DNA from: Aquibium pacificus
GTDB lineage: Bacteria; Pseudomonadota; Alphaproteobacteria; Rhizobiales; Rhizobiaceae
Direction: 5' to 3'
DNA: 64,000 bases
Assembly: GCF_040839445.1 (NCBI RefSeq)
Contig: NZ_JBDPGJ010000002.1
Span: 62,001 to 126,000, forward strand
Positions 1 through 8,173 of this stretch are shown piece after piece. A program made the translations under genes and the position numbers. Numbering within the stretch: the first letter of the stretch is position 1; every line of letters starts with the position of its first letter. The notes beneath the pieces were generated by a model that made no database searches, was not told the DNA's origin, and worked only from the letters and a program-made list of their open reading frames with translations.

Positions 1-364
1 GCAACGGGTAGCTGGCGTCCACATCAGGTCTCTCCGAGTAGGCTTCGACACCCAATTCGGAATCACGACCGCGCCAGCTACTCAACCCTTCTCTATTCGG
101 CGTGTTCAGGTCAAGCGCTTCGAGCCTTTCCATGTGCCCGACGTCGACGTCTTTCGCAGGCCCTTGCTTCTCTACGGGATCGGCGCATTGCCCTCCCAGC
201 ATAGGATTAGGAGAATGAGGCAGTCCCATCTTTTGGGCGTCCTGACCGACATCGAGTGCGGTCGGCACGGAGTTGAGTTCGAACTTACCTCATCCATCGT
301 CCTGCGAAGGACGCTTGTCCGCCGGGGCGGAACTTTCTGTCTCTCTCCTTCCTGGCCGTCCGGA
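1..364. other. Non-coding or undetermined flank of the IS110 remnant
   Basis: I find no gene I can support here. Short open frames on both strands lack recognisable protein character. The stretch follows the 3' end of the IS110-type transposase remnant and probably holds the end of that element plus flanking island DNA. IS110 elements lack clear terminal inverted repeats, so I cannot place the end by eye. Confidence 0.4.
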
Positions 365-950
365 TCAGATGATCGGTGCCGTAGCTTCCCGCGTCCAGCG
401 GAACCCCGCGCCATCCAGCCACATGCAATGCATGATGACCGCCAGGCGACGTGCGAGGGCGACGATGGCCTTGCGCGTCCCGCGTCGCTTCGCGACGTTC
501 ATTGCCCAGGCTTTCAACCATGACCATTTCGTCACGCGCGTCAGCAGCGTCTGTGCGGCCTCATAGAGCAGCGTTCTCATCATGCCGTCCCCACATAGGG
601 AGATGCGGCCCACGCGCTTGCTCTCGCCGGACTCGTTGAGCTTCGGCGTCAGGCCGAGGATGGGACCCACCGCCTTGGAGCTTTTGAATCGCTGCGGAAT
701 GTCGATGGTTGCGGTATAGGCCAGCGCCGTAACGGCACCGACACCGGGGATCGTCATCAAGCGCTTGCAGGTCGCATCCTCCTCCGCGGACGCCAGCACC
801 ATCTTGTGAAGGCGAGCAAATCGGCGCGCAGCTTGTTTCGGGCAGAAAGCAGCGCCTCCATGAGTTCCTCGAGACCGGGCATTCCTTCACGAGTTCCCGA
901 ATACGCTCCTCGAATTTCACTGTTCCCACAACACCAACCTTGAGCCCGAA
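365..950 (-). pseudogene. IS110-family transposase, C-terminal remnant with two frameshifts
   Basis: This is the C-terminal (Transposase_20) part of an IS110-family DEDD transposase. The longest intact frame, 365-802, contains TIPGVGAVTALAY, a GLTPKLNESGE segment, LCGDGMMRTLLYEAAQ and a KRRGTRKAIVALARRLAVIMH tail region, all typical of the family. Upstream, GLKVGVVGTVKFEERIREL lies in the frame of the DUF1403 gene. It then continues in a different frame (GLEELMEALLSARNKLRAD, about 820-880) and shifts again before the HKMVLASAEED segment. The copy therefore has at least two frameshifts, and it lacks the N-terminal catalytic DEDD domain of about 150 residues. It is almost certainly inactive. 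The missing N-terminus coincides with the junction to DUF1403 at about 950. Confidence 0.8.
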
Positions 951-1460
951 GTTGCGCAGAAGATCGCTCACGCTCTCATCGTCACGTGCGAGACCGAGAT
1001 CATTCAGGATCGCGCCGATGTTCGATTCCGTCAGCAGCTTCGCCGCGGGAGTGCCGGCAAGCCTGCGCCAACCCATGAACATCCGGCCGGCGGGGCCGGC
1101 ATCGCCGCCGGGCTTCGTCAACAGCACGGCGTCGCGCAGCGCCCTTTCATCCTCGAGGCGGCCGGCCTGCCTCGCCGTTGCAGCGGCCGCGGCAAGTGCC
1201 AGTCGCTGCCGCCAGGCGCCGGACCACCGCGCCTGCTGGCGGACCACCGCATCGAGCGCGCCGATGGCGGCGCCGGCGGCGAGCGCGACATCCTCAAGGG
1301 CAATTGGCCTTGCGTCTTTTCCCGCAAGGCTTTGCGCATCCGGGATGGCCCGGCGCAGCCAGGCCGGCACTGGTGCCATCGGGGCGGTCGAAGCAGCACC
1401 GCAAAGCGTGACGTGCTGGCTTGGGGTGGGTTGCGGACGTAGAATCATTAGCGGCAGCAT
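951..1460 (-). pseudogene. DUF1403-family protein, truncated by the IS110 remnant
   Basis: The first ~170 residues of the frame starting at ATG 1460 look like a DUF1403 protein, a family of unknown function seen on rhizobial plasmids and islands. Family-like features are the LEDVALAAGAAIGALDAVVR helix, the WRQRLALAAAAATARQAGR segment followed by EDERALRDAV, and GPAGRMFMGWRRLA. At residue 170 or so (about position 950) the protein passes directly into IS110 transposase sequence in the same frame, so the C-terminal part of DUF1403 is lost. The start could also be the second ATG at 1448. The assignment rests on recalled family character only, so the family name is moderately sure and the truncation is clear. 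Confidence 0.6.
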
Positions 1461-1881
1461 GATTCAACGCGGCGCTTCTAGCAACGGATAAGGCAACGAA
1501 CCGCCGCACCTGTCGTCACTCGATAATGAATGATAATGTTGCACTAACATTCGTTCTCATATCTCAGCATATACGACCTGATGATATTTGCGCTCTACAA
1601 ATTATTTACCTTGGCGTCAGTGGCTGAGGTGCTCGAATTGCAGCAACCCTTGAACAACTTTCCGATGCACAATCTCTGAACCGGAGATGTTTTTCATCCC
1701 GCCAAGCCATGCGTGAATCACTTGGGCGGAGCGGCGGTCGCATACTGCATTGGCCTTTGAGACGGTACTGACGCTGACCCTCGCATCATGCGAGTAAGTA
1801 ATTGTTTTTTATGCGTCTTCTTCGAGTGCTGGCTTGACTCACCGATGTGCTGTCGCTATGCGGCGGCTTGGGAGTTAAGGA
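1461..1881. other. Intergenic region, locally AT-rich
   Basis: About 420 bases between the DUF1403 remnant and the small ORF at 1882. The part from about 1515 to 1620 is clearly richer in A/T than the surroundings. It probably contains the promoter of the leftward DUF1403 gene, but I could not pick out a convincing -35/-10 pair. A short rightward frame at 1788-1982 has no ribosome site or family signal. Confidence 0.4.
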
Positions 1882-2169
1882 ATGAGTGCAGTTCAGTTCC
1901 GCGCAGCGGGTCCGGCCCGCCCAGTGCCGCACAGTGGTGTGAGGTCACAGGAAACGGTGCGGCCGCCATCCCGAGATCCTGAGTTGGCAAGGCTCCAGAA
2001 GGCACACGCGACCGTGGCTCAGCTCGTCGTGAGCGATCTCATCTATTCGCCCATCTTTGAGCGTCTCGAAGCCGAGATCGCAACCGAGGAAGCAAAGCGA
2101 ACGGCCTCGGATCCCATCTCAGCTGCAAGAGCGATTGTAGCAGCGCGCCGCTCGCTCCGGCGCGACTAA
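1882..2169 (+). CDS. Small hypothetical protein (95 aa)
   Basis: I do not recognise this gene. The ATG follows a GGAG with about 8 bases of spacing, which supports translation. The first ~35 residues are Pro/Arg/Ser-rich and probably disordered. The rest is a predicted helical segment (LARLQKAHATVAQLVVSDLI, then an acidic ERLEAEIATEE stretch) ending in a basic SLRRD tail. It converges with the integrase gene and overlaps its stop by 4 bases. The position beside the integrase suggests cargo or an accessory protein of the island, but no function can be assigned. Confidence 0.45.
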   Translation: MSAVQFRAAGPARPVPHSGVRSQETVRPPSRDPELARLQKAHATVAQLVVSDLIYSPIFERLEAEIATEEAKRTASDPISAARAIVAARRSLRRD

Positions 2170-3455
2170 TAGGCGAATGCCTCGAGGAGATCGCGAGCTT
2201 CCTTGAGTGAAGCGCCATCTCCATACCGCTCCCGCCCCCCAAGGCTGTGGCCCATCAGATCGCGACGAATTCGTTCGTCAATCTTGGCATGCAACATCCG
2301 GTCCTCGAACGAATGCCGGAGGCTATAAAGCGTGTGCCTGTCGGTCTCGAGAAGCCCGTTCTCGCGCAGATAGCTGTTTGCCGTAGCGCTGATGCGGTCT
2401 TTGAACCGATAGTTCGGGAATCCATCCGGGTGTCGCCGCATGGCGTCGAGGCTGATGCCGACCAGCGGCATGGTTCGCTTCGAGGAGCCCGCCTTCAAGT
2501 GCTTTCCTTCCGGCAAAATCGAAATGTGTGGAACTGAATGGTTGAGGCAGATATGGGCAGGCAGGAGACTCGCAATCTCGCTCGGGCGGCAGCCCGTATT
2601 GACCATTGTGAGGATAATGTCCCGCGCCTCCTCGTTCATTCCGTCCAGCGCGCCAGCGGCAAGCAGTTTGGTGCGGATCCATTCTTCAGAGAAGGGAGGA
2701 CGCTTATTGTCATCACCTTCCTCGAAGGTGAGATCATCGAGCGGCAATAGGAGGCCAAGCCTCTTCAGCCGATTGACCAATCGGAACGTGCTCCCAATGT
2801 ATCCGATATCCTTGTTGGCGCTGTTGGGAGTGAGACCTTCCTTGATCAGCCGATCCATCCACCATTGCCGGAAGTTCAACATGTCGTCACCGGTGATGGA
2901 AGCCAGCTTTTTGTCGCCGACAACCTTGATGAAGTTGTTGATGGCCTTGATGCGGGGATTTCTCCATCGCCGGACCTGGTCCTCGCTCTTGCCGATTGCC
3001 TTGTCGGCAGCGAGCTCCCAGTAGAGTTCCAGCGCACGGCTCACCGTGATCCCCGGCTCCTTCGCACCTCCAAGTACGGCCGCTGCAACAGCTTTGTCGG
3101 GAGTACCATCCCTGCGGGTTGCCGCCTCAACTCTCTCGAGGAGCGCCTCGCGTGGCAATGTGGCCACCTTCGTAGCAGTCAGCCAGCGAAAGCCGCGCGC
3201 CTGCGCCAGATCGTGAGCCGCCCGAAACTGACGCTCGGCATCAGCGGTATCTCCAGCCAGTTGCGCTTCCCAGCCCTCGATGTAGCGGGCCCAAGTCTGA
3301 GCAGCCTTCTGCTTCGCCAAAGCCTCTGAATCCGACTTCAAGGTGATCCAGATCGAAGGACGCGATTCAACAGATCGGTACCGCTGCGGTACCCGCCGAA
3401 CGAGGTGATACGTATCGCCGCGCTTGCGAAGCTTAATATCCCGTTTCACCGGCAT
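2166..3455 (-). CDS. Tyrosine-type site-specific integrase (429 aa)
   Basis: This is a tyrosine recombinase that would integrate or excise the adjoining element. The N-terminal ~80 residues (RKRGDTYHLVRRVPQRYR, with a tryptophan-rich follow-on) resemble the DUF6538 domain common in proteobacterial island integrases. A SAM-like core-binding domain follows at about residues 130-220. The catalytic domain has the first Arg in NTGCRPSEIASLL, the H-x-x-R box in HTLYSLRHSFEDRM, the second His in LMGHSLGGRERYGDG and the nucleophilic Tyr in the same segment. All key residues look intact. The gene begins 155 bases from the 3' end of tRNA-Ser(GGA) and reads away from it, the usual arrangement for an island inserted in a tRNA gene. 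An AGGATTAGAGG precedes the ATG. Confidence 0.9.
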   Translation of the reverse strand: MPVKRDIKLRKRGDTYHLVRRVPQRYRSVESRPSIWITLKSDSEALAKQKAAQTWARYIEGWEAQLAGDTADAERQFRAAHDLAQARGFRWLTATKVATLPREALLERVEAATRRDGTPDKAVAAAVLGGAKEPGITVSRALELYWELAADKAIGKSEDQVRRWRNPRIKAINNFIKVVGDKKLASITGDDMLNFRQWWMDRLIKEGLTPNSANKDIGYIGSTFRLVNRLKRLGLLLPLDDLTFEEGDDNKRPPFSEEWIRTKLLAAGALDGMNEEARDIILTMVNTGCRPSEIASLLPAHICLNHSVPHISILPEGKHLKAGSSKRTMPLVGISLDAMRRHPDGFPNYRFKDRISATANSYLRENGLLETDRHTLYSLRHSFEDRMLHAKIDERIRRDLMGHSLGGRERYGDGASLKEARDLLEAFAY

Positions 3456-3610
3456 CCTCTAATCCTACTGGCGCGCCGCCACGCTAGATGCATAGCACAG
3501 TGTATAGCAAAACGGGAAGCAAATGCCAGCGGCGCTCGGAGAGCGCGCAGAGGAGCAGCCAAAAATGACATATAGTTCAGTGCTTTAGGGCGATCGGGAT
3601 TGACACTGGG

Positions 3611-3700
3611 TGGCGGAGAGAGAGGGATTCGAACCCTCGATACGGTTTCCCGTATACACGCGTTCCAGGCGTGCGCCTTCAACCACTCGGCCACCTCTCC
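3611..3700 (-). tRNA. tRNA-Ser (anticodon GGA), CCA encoded
   Basis: The minus strand folds into a class II tRNA of 90 nt. The 7-bp acceptor stem begins GGAGAGG at 3700 and pairs with TCTCTCC (one G-U). The D-arm starts TGGCCGAGTGG, the anticodon loop is CTGGAAC with anticodon GGA, a long variable arm follows, and the T-arm is GAGGG/TTCGAAT/CCCTC. The discriminator is G and CCA (3613-3611) is encoded. The long variable arm and anticodon identify serine. The adjacent integrase suggests that the 3' end of this tRNA is the attachment site. Confidence 0.95.
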
Positions 3701-4051
3701 ACATGCGCCGCGACCGCCGGAGCGGGAAGGACGACGCGGCTCATCTAGTCGATCTCGCCCCCGATGCCAAGCCGTCTTTCACACTTCCGTCATGCGGAGC
3801 AGCGGACGCAACCGTTCCCGCTTCCTCCGCCCGCGGCGAGCGCGGATGCCGATCGGCGCGTGGCAGGCGCTTTCCGGTTCCGCGTCGTGCGCAATTCACG
3901 TGCTCGCAGCCGCGCATTCCGTCTCTCGGCTGCCAACCCGAGCCGGCGGGCTCGACGACGGAGGGCCGCCGCCGCCGGGAGACAGCCAAGCCGGGCGCCG
4001 AGCAAGATGTGCCCTGGTCCTTGCAGTCCGAAGCCGGACCGCCGCTCACGC
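3701..4051. other. Intergenic region between tRNA-Ser and enoyl-CoA hydratase
   Basis: This 351-base stretch is GC-rich and contains several overlapping open frames, but none has a ribosome site, known motif or plausible composition. It should hold the promoter of the leftward tRNA-Ser gene and any terminator of the enoyl-CoA hydratase gene. I found no clear stem followed by a T-run. Confidence 0.4.
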
Positions 4052-4825
4052 TCAGCGGTGGCGGAAGTTCGGCGTGCGCTTTTCCACGAAGGCGGTCATG
4101 CCCTCGCTCTGGTCGTCGAGCGCGAACATGGAATGGAAGACGCGGCGCTCGTAGCGCAGGCCTTCGGCCAGCGTGGTCTCGTAGGAGCGGTTCACCGCCT
4201 CCTTGGCCATCATGACGGCCGGCAGCGAGAAGGAGGCGATCTTGCCGGCGGCCTTCAACGCCTCCTCGTGCAGGTCGCCCACCGGTACCACGCGCGAGAC
4301 GAGGCCGCAGCGCTCGGCCTCGGCCGCGTCCATCATGCGGCCGGTCAGGCACATGTCCATGGCCTTCGACTTGCCGACGAAGCGGGTCAGCCGCTGCGAG
4401 CCGCCCATGCCGGGCATGACGCCCAACGTGATCTCGGGCTGGCCGAACTTGGCGTTCTCGGCCGCGATGATGAAGTCGCACATCATGGCGAGTTCACAGC
4501 CGCCGCCGAGCGCATAGCCCGCAACCGCGGCGATGATCGGCTTGCGGATGCGCGTCATCGCCTCCCAGCCGGCGAAGAAGTCCTCCATGTAGGCGTCGAT
4601 GTAGCTCATCTGCTGCATCTGCTTGATGTCGGCGCCGGCCGCGAAGGCCTTTTCGGAGCCCGTGACGACGATCGCCCCGACCGCCGCGTCGGCTTCGAAA
4701 TCCTCGAGCGCGGCGACCATCTCCCTCATCACTGTCGTGTTCAGCGCATTCAGCGCCTGCGGGCGGTTGAGCGTGATCAGCCCGACGCGCGCGCGGGTCT
4801 CGACGATGATCGTTTCGTAGGCCAT
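4052..4825 (-). CDS. Enoyl-CoA hydratase (crotonase family)
   Basis: The 257-residue crotonase-fold enzyme hydrates trans-2-enoyl-CoA in fatty-acid beta-oxidation or a related acyl-CoA pathway, in the cytoplasm. Visible features are the N-terminal VGLITLNRPQALNALN strand and the oxyanion-hole segment AFAAGADIKQM. GYALGGGCELAMMCDF carries the first catalytic Glu and PEITLGVMPGMGGSQRL the second. Length is normal for short-chain enoyl-CoA hydratases. The start at 4825 is chosen because GGAGGG lies 6 bases upstream and the protein then begins MAYETI; the open frame extends further upstream without family similarity. Substrate range cannot be read from the sequence. Confidence 0.92.
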   Translation of the reverse strand: MAYETIIVETRARVGLITLNRPQALNALNTTVMREMVAALEDFEADAAVGAIVVTGSEKAFAAGADIKQMQQMSYIDAYMEDFFAGWEAMTRIRKPIIAAVAGYALGGGCELAMMCDFIIAAENAKFGQPEITLGVMPGMGGSQRLTRFVGKSKAMDMCLTGRMMDAAEAERCGLVSRVVPVGDLHEEALKAAGKIASFSLPAVMMAKEAVNRSYETTLAEGLRYERRVFHSMFALDDQSEGMTAFVEKRTPNFRHR

Positions 4826-4922
4826 GGAACCCTCCGGTGTTTCGGCTCGAAATGGAATAGAGGATCGCGCGGCGGAAGGGAACGGAGCGGGTCGCCGCCG
4901 AGAGCGGTCAGCCGGTTTGCGG

Positions 4923-5876
4923 CTATGGTAGCCCGAGCGCCCGGACGACCAGCGACCGCGCGTCGCCGTCGTGCCGGAAGCCCAGCCCGTCGGCGATCGG
5001 GGTGAAGAGCGGCGGATAGGACCCGTACTGCGCCTCGATCGCCGCATCGGGAGCGTAGCTGAGGCGCCCGCGCACACCGTCGCCGAAGCGCTCCGCGAGC
5101 GCATCCGCGATCTCTCCCATGGACAGCCGCAAGGCCGGCAAGGTGAACGCCCGCCTGCCCACGAGCCTCTCCGAAGAAAGCGTGGCGGCGTGAAGAAGGT
5201 TGTCGATGCAGCGTTCGCGCGACATCAGCCAGGAGGTCGAACCCGGCGAGACCGGGCAGATAAAATCCTCGCCCTCGGCGAGCGCGGTGAAGATGTCGCT
5301 CATGTAGGCCGAGTGGTGCCCGCCGGGCCGGCGCGGCCGCGCCACGATGCCGGGCAGGCGCAGCGCGATGCCGTCGATCAGCCCGCGCCGCGCATGATCG
5401 GCGATCAGCGTCTCGGCGACGAGCTTGTGCGCGCCGTAGGCCAGGGTGGGCAGCGGCAGGGTCTCGTCGTCGACCTTGTCGCGCGGCAGCGGCACGCCGA
5501 AGACGGCGATTGAGGAGGCGAAGACCAGCCGCGCCGGCTCCTTCTGGCGCGACAGGAGATCGAGGAGGCCGAACACCGCCTCGCCGTTGATGCGCCATCC
5601 GCGCTCCGGATCGGCCTCCGTCGCCCCGCCGGGCATGGCGGCGAGGTGAAAGAACACGTCGACCGGCTTTGCCAGGAAGGAGGCGCGAAACGCGGGATCG
5701 GCGACGTCGCCCTGCAGCATCTCCACGCCCGCCGGCGCGCCTGCCTCGAAGCGGGCATCCACGGCGACGATCGTCGAGATGTCCCCGGCCGGGCCCGGCA
5801 GGCCCGACATGCCCGACAAGCGCTCGACGAGGCCGGAACCGATGAAGCCGCCGGCTCCCGTGACGATGATGCGCAA
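4923..5876 (-). CDS. NAD-dependent epimerase/dehydrogenase, DenD-like
   Basis: An extended short-chain dehydrogenase/reductase of 317 residues. It opens with RIIVTGAGGFIGSGLVERL, the Rossmann GxxGxxG nucleotide site, and has the active-site YGAHK (YxxxK) near residue 160 with an upstream Ser-containing ASSIAVFG. The FHLAAMPGG and SRERCIDNLLHAA segments resemble D-erythronate dehydrogenase (DenD) and its relatives, which oxidise C4 sugar acids. This is family-level recognition, not proof of substrate. The start is a TTG at 5876 with GGGAGG 5 bases upstream; the in-frame region further upstream has no homologous character. The gene is followed by an enoyl-CoA hydratase and preceded by a Gfo/Idh/MocA oxidoreductase on the same strand. 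Confidence 0.82.
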   Translation of the reverse strand: MRIIVTGAGGFIGSGLVERLSGMSGLPGPAGDISTIVAVDARFEAGAPAGVEMLQGDVADPAFRASFLAKPVDVFFHLAAMPGGATEADPERGWRINGEAVFGLLDLLSRQKEPARLVFASSIAVFGVPLPRDKVDDETLPLPTLAYGAHKLVAETLIADHARRGLIDGIALRLPGIVARPRRPGGHHSAYMSDIFTALAEGEDFICPVSPGSTSWLMSRERCIDNLLHAATLSSERLVGRRAFTLPALRLSMGEIADALAERFGDGVRGRLSYAPDAAIEAQYGSYPPLFTPIADGLGFRHDGDARSLVVRALGLP

Positions 5877-5991
5877 GAAGACCTCCCCGGATTGCCGCGC
5901 CTCGGTAGGACGCCGCACGCGTCCGGTCAATGCTGGCGGATTCCCCCGGACTACGTAGATTCTCGCGTGGCGAGCCGAAGGGTGGGCGGGA

Positions 5992-6978
5992 TCAGACCGC
6001 CACCCAGGCGCCACTCTCGCCGGCGCGGAAGATCGCGTCGATCACCTTCTGGTTCAGCACCGAGTTCTCCAGCGTGAAGACCGGCACGTCCTCGCCCTGC
6101 GCGGCGCGTGCGAAGGCTTCCGCCTGCAGCCGGTACTGGCGCGTGTCGGGAAAGCGGTAGACCGTGGCGCCGGTATGGTTCTGATTGTGCAGCGTGATGC
6201 GGTCGTCGCCGTAGATGCGCGCGTTGAAGGGCGTCTCGACCTCGATCCAGCCCTCCTCGCCATGGAAGACCATGACCTGGCGCGCCGCCATCTGGGTGGA
6301 GATGTAGAAGGTCAGGTCGAATTCGCCGAAATCGGCCGTCACCATCGAGTAGACGTCCGTGCCGAAGGTCTCGCCGCGCTCGATGCGCGCGGTAATGCGC
6401 CGCGGCTCCGTGGCGGTCGCGATACGCGTCGACACGGTCGGATAGACGCCGATGTCGAGCAGGCCGCCGCCGCCGAGCTCGGGGCGGTTGCGCATGTTGT
6501 CGGGGTCGACGTTGTAGTAGGTGAAGGCGCCCTGCACGTGCCGCAGCCGGCCGATGGCGCCCTCGTCGATCAGGTCGCGCACCTTCAGCCACTGCGGGTG
6601 GTAGGCGACCATGAAGGCCTCGCAGACCAGCACGCCGTTGCGGTCGCGCGCCGCGATCACTTCCTGAATGTCTTCGGCCTTGAGGCCCAGCGGCTTCTCC
6701 ACCAGAACGTGCTTGCCGGCATCGGCCGCCTTGACCGCCCATTCCACGTGCTCCGACGTGGGCAGCGGGATGTAGACGCCGTCCACGGTGTCGGAGGCGA
6801 GCATCTCCTCGTAGGAGCCGAACGCATGCGGGGCACCGAGCCGCTCCGCCAGCGCCTGCGCACGCGAGGCATCGCGGCTGGCGACGGCCGTGACGAGGCC
6901 GTTCTCGGCATCCATGAGCGCGGGAATGACGTGCTCACGCGCGATCTTGGCGGTGGACAGGATACCCCAGCGAAACAT
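5992..6978 (-). CDS. Gfo/Idh/MocA-family oxidoreductase
   Basis: The 328-residue protein is an NAD(P)-dependent oxidoreductase of the Gfo/Idh/MocA family, which acts mostly on sugars, inositols and their derivatives. The N-terminal Rossmann fold begins FRWGILSTAKIA. The conserved EKPLGL motif (near residue 95) carries the family's catalytic Lys, and the C-terminal half is the alpha/beta dimerisation and substrate domain, with GGGLLDIGVYP. A strong GGGAGG precedes the ATG at 6978. Together with the downstream DenD-like dehydrogenase it could serve sugar or sugar-acid catabolism, but no transporter or kinase is next to it to identify a substrate. Confidence 0.9.
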   Translation of the reverse strand: MFRWGILSTAKIAREHVIPALMDAENGLVTAVASRDASRAQALAERLGAPHAFGSYEEMLASDTVDGVYIPLPTSEHVEWAVKAADAGKHVLVEKPLGLKAEDIQEVIAARDRNGVLVCEAFMVAYHPQWLKVRDLIDEGAIGRLRHVQGAFTYYNVDPDNMRNRPELGGGGLLDIGVYPTVSTRIATATEPRRITARIERGETFGTDVYSMVTADFGEFDLTFYISTQMAARQVMVFHGEEGWIEVETPFNARIYGDDRITLHNQNHTGATVYRFPDTRQYRLQAEAFARAAQGEDVPVFTLENSVLNQKVIDAIFRAGESGAWVAV

Positions 6979-7036
6979 GCTTCCTCCCTCTCGATTGTCG
7001 TCGCTGGAGAGGTTTAGCCGGTATCGTCCGGTTCCT

Positions 7037-8173
7037 CTAGTCCAGCGTGCGCCGGAACCTCACCAGGGCGAGGATCGAGAAGAAGACGACGAAGCCGAAC
7101 AGCCACACCACCTCCGGCGCGATCGCAGCGAAATCGGCGCCCTTCAGCATCACGGCGCGGATCACCCTCAGGAAATGCGTCAGCGGCAGGATCTCGCCGA
7201 AGGCCTGCGCCCAGTCCGGCATGCCCCGATAGGGGAACATGAAGCCGGAGAGCAGGATCGAGGGCAGGAAGAAGAAGAAGGTCAGCTGCATGGCCTGCAT
7301 CTGCGTGCGCGCCGCCGTCGAGATCGTGTAGCCGAGAAGCACCAGCGCCAGCACGAAGACCAGGATGACCGACAGGAGCATGGGCAGGGAGCCGATGAAG
7401 GGCACCCCGAACAGGAGCTTGGCCGCAACGAGCACAACCGTGACCTGGACCGAGCCTACCGCCAGATAAGGCAGCACCTTGCCGAGCATGATCTCCACCG
7501 GGCTCGCCGGCATGGCGAGCAGATTCTCCATCGTGCCGCGTTCCGTCTCGCGCGTCAGCGCCATGGAGGTCATCATCACCATCGTCATCTGAAGGATGAC
7601 GCCGAGCAGGCCGGGCACAATGTTGTATTGCGAGATACCTTCGGGATTGTAGCGCCGGTGCACGATCACCTCGAGCGCGCCCTTTGCGCGTTCCGCCGCC
7701 TCGTGCTCCAGCCCCTGTTCGCGAAGCAGGGCGCGCGCGGCGAGCGTCGACAGCGTCGAGACCGCGCCCGACGAGGCGGACGGGTCGGTGGCGTCGGCTT
7801 CCACCAAGATGCGCGGGCTGTCGCCGCGGTCGACGCGGCGCGCGAAGTCAGCCGGGATCGTCACCACGAACGAGACCCTGCCGCTCGCCATCAGCTGTTC
7901 GGCCTCCGCCGCGCTCGCGGCGACGTGGTCGAAGCGATAGTAGTCCGTCGTCTGCAGCGCCGAGACGATGGCGCGGGTGTAGTGGTCGTTGCTCGTGGCG
8001 ACGAGTGCGGCCGGCAGGCTCTTGGGATCGTTGTTAATGGCGTAGCCGAAGAGAACCAGTTGCATGAGCGGCACGCCGAGCATCATGGCGAACGTGATGC
8101 GGTCGCGCCGCATCTGGATGAATTCCTTCATCAGCATGGCGCCGAGCCGGCGCAGGGAAAAGAACCGGCTCAT
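7037..8173 (-). CDS. ABC-2 type transporter permease (efflux)
   Basis: A 378-residue inner-membrane permease of the ABC-2/YhhJ type. There is one N-terminal membrane segment (around residues 25-45, including MMLGVPLMQLVLFGYAI) and a large extracytoplasmic domain of about 120 residues. A cluster of about five membrane helices follows from residue 180 to the end, including LGVILQMTMVMMTSMAL and a FFFFLPSILLSGFMFPYRGM segment typical of the family. Its ATG overlaps the stop of the ATPase gene by 4 bases (ATGA), so the two are translationally coupled. With the HlyD adaptor and ATPase upstream it makes a tripartite exporter, probably for drugs or lipophilic compounds. Only one permease gene is present, unlike YbhS/YbhR pairs, so a homodimer is likely. 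Confidence 0.9.
   Translation of the reverse strand: MSRFFSLRRLGAMLMKEFIQMRRDRITFAMMLGVPLMQLVLFGYAINNDPKSLPAALVATSNDHYTRAIVSALQTTDYYRFDHVAASAAEAEQLMASGRVSFVVTIPADFARRVDRGDSPRILVEADATDPSASSGAVSTLSTLAARALLREQGLEHEAAERAKGALEVIVHRRYNPEGISQYNIVPGLLGVILQMTMVMMTSMALTRETERGTMENLLAMPASPVEIMLGKVLPYLAVGSVQVTVVLVAAKLLFGVPFIGSLPMLLSVILVFVLALVLLGYTISTAARTQMQAMQLTFFFFLPSILLSGFMFPYRGMPDWAQAFGEILPLTHFLRVIRAVMLKGADFAAIAPEVVWLFGFVVFFSILALVRFRRTLD

Noticed and set aside
1788..1982. Short plus-strand frame overlapping the start of the 95-residue ORF
   Set aside because: Overlaps a better-supported frame, has no ribosome site and a Cys-rich random-looking sequence.
1..3600. The second attachment site of the island within the window
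   Set aside because: No repeat of the tRNA-Ser 3' end occurs in these bases, so the far end must be outside the window.
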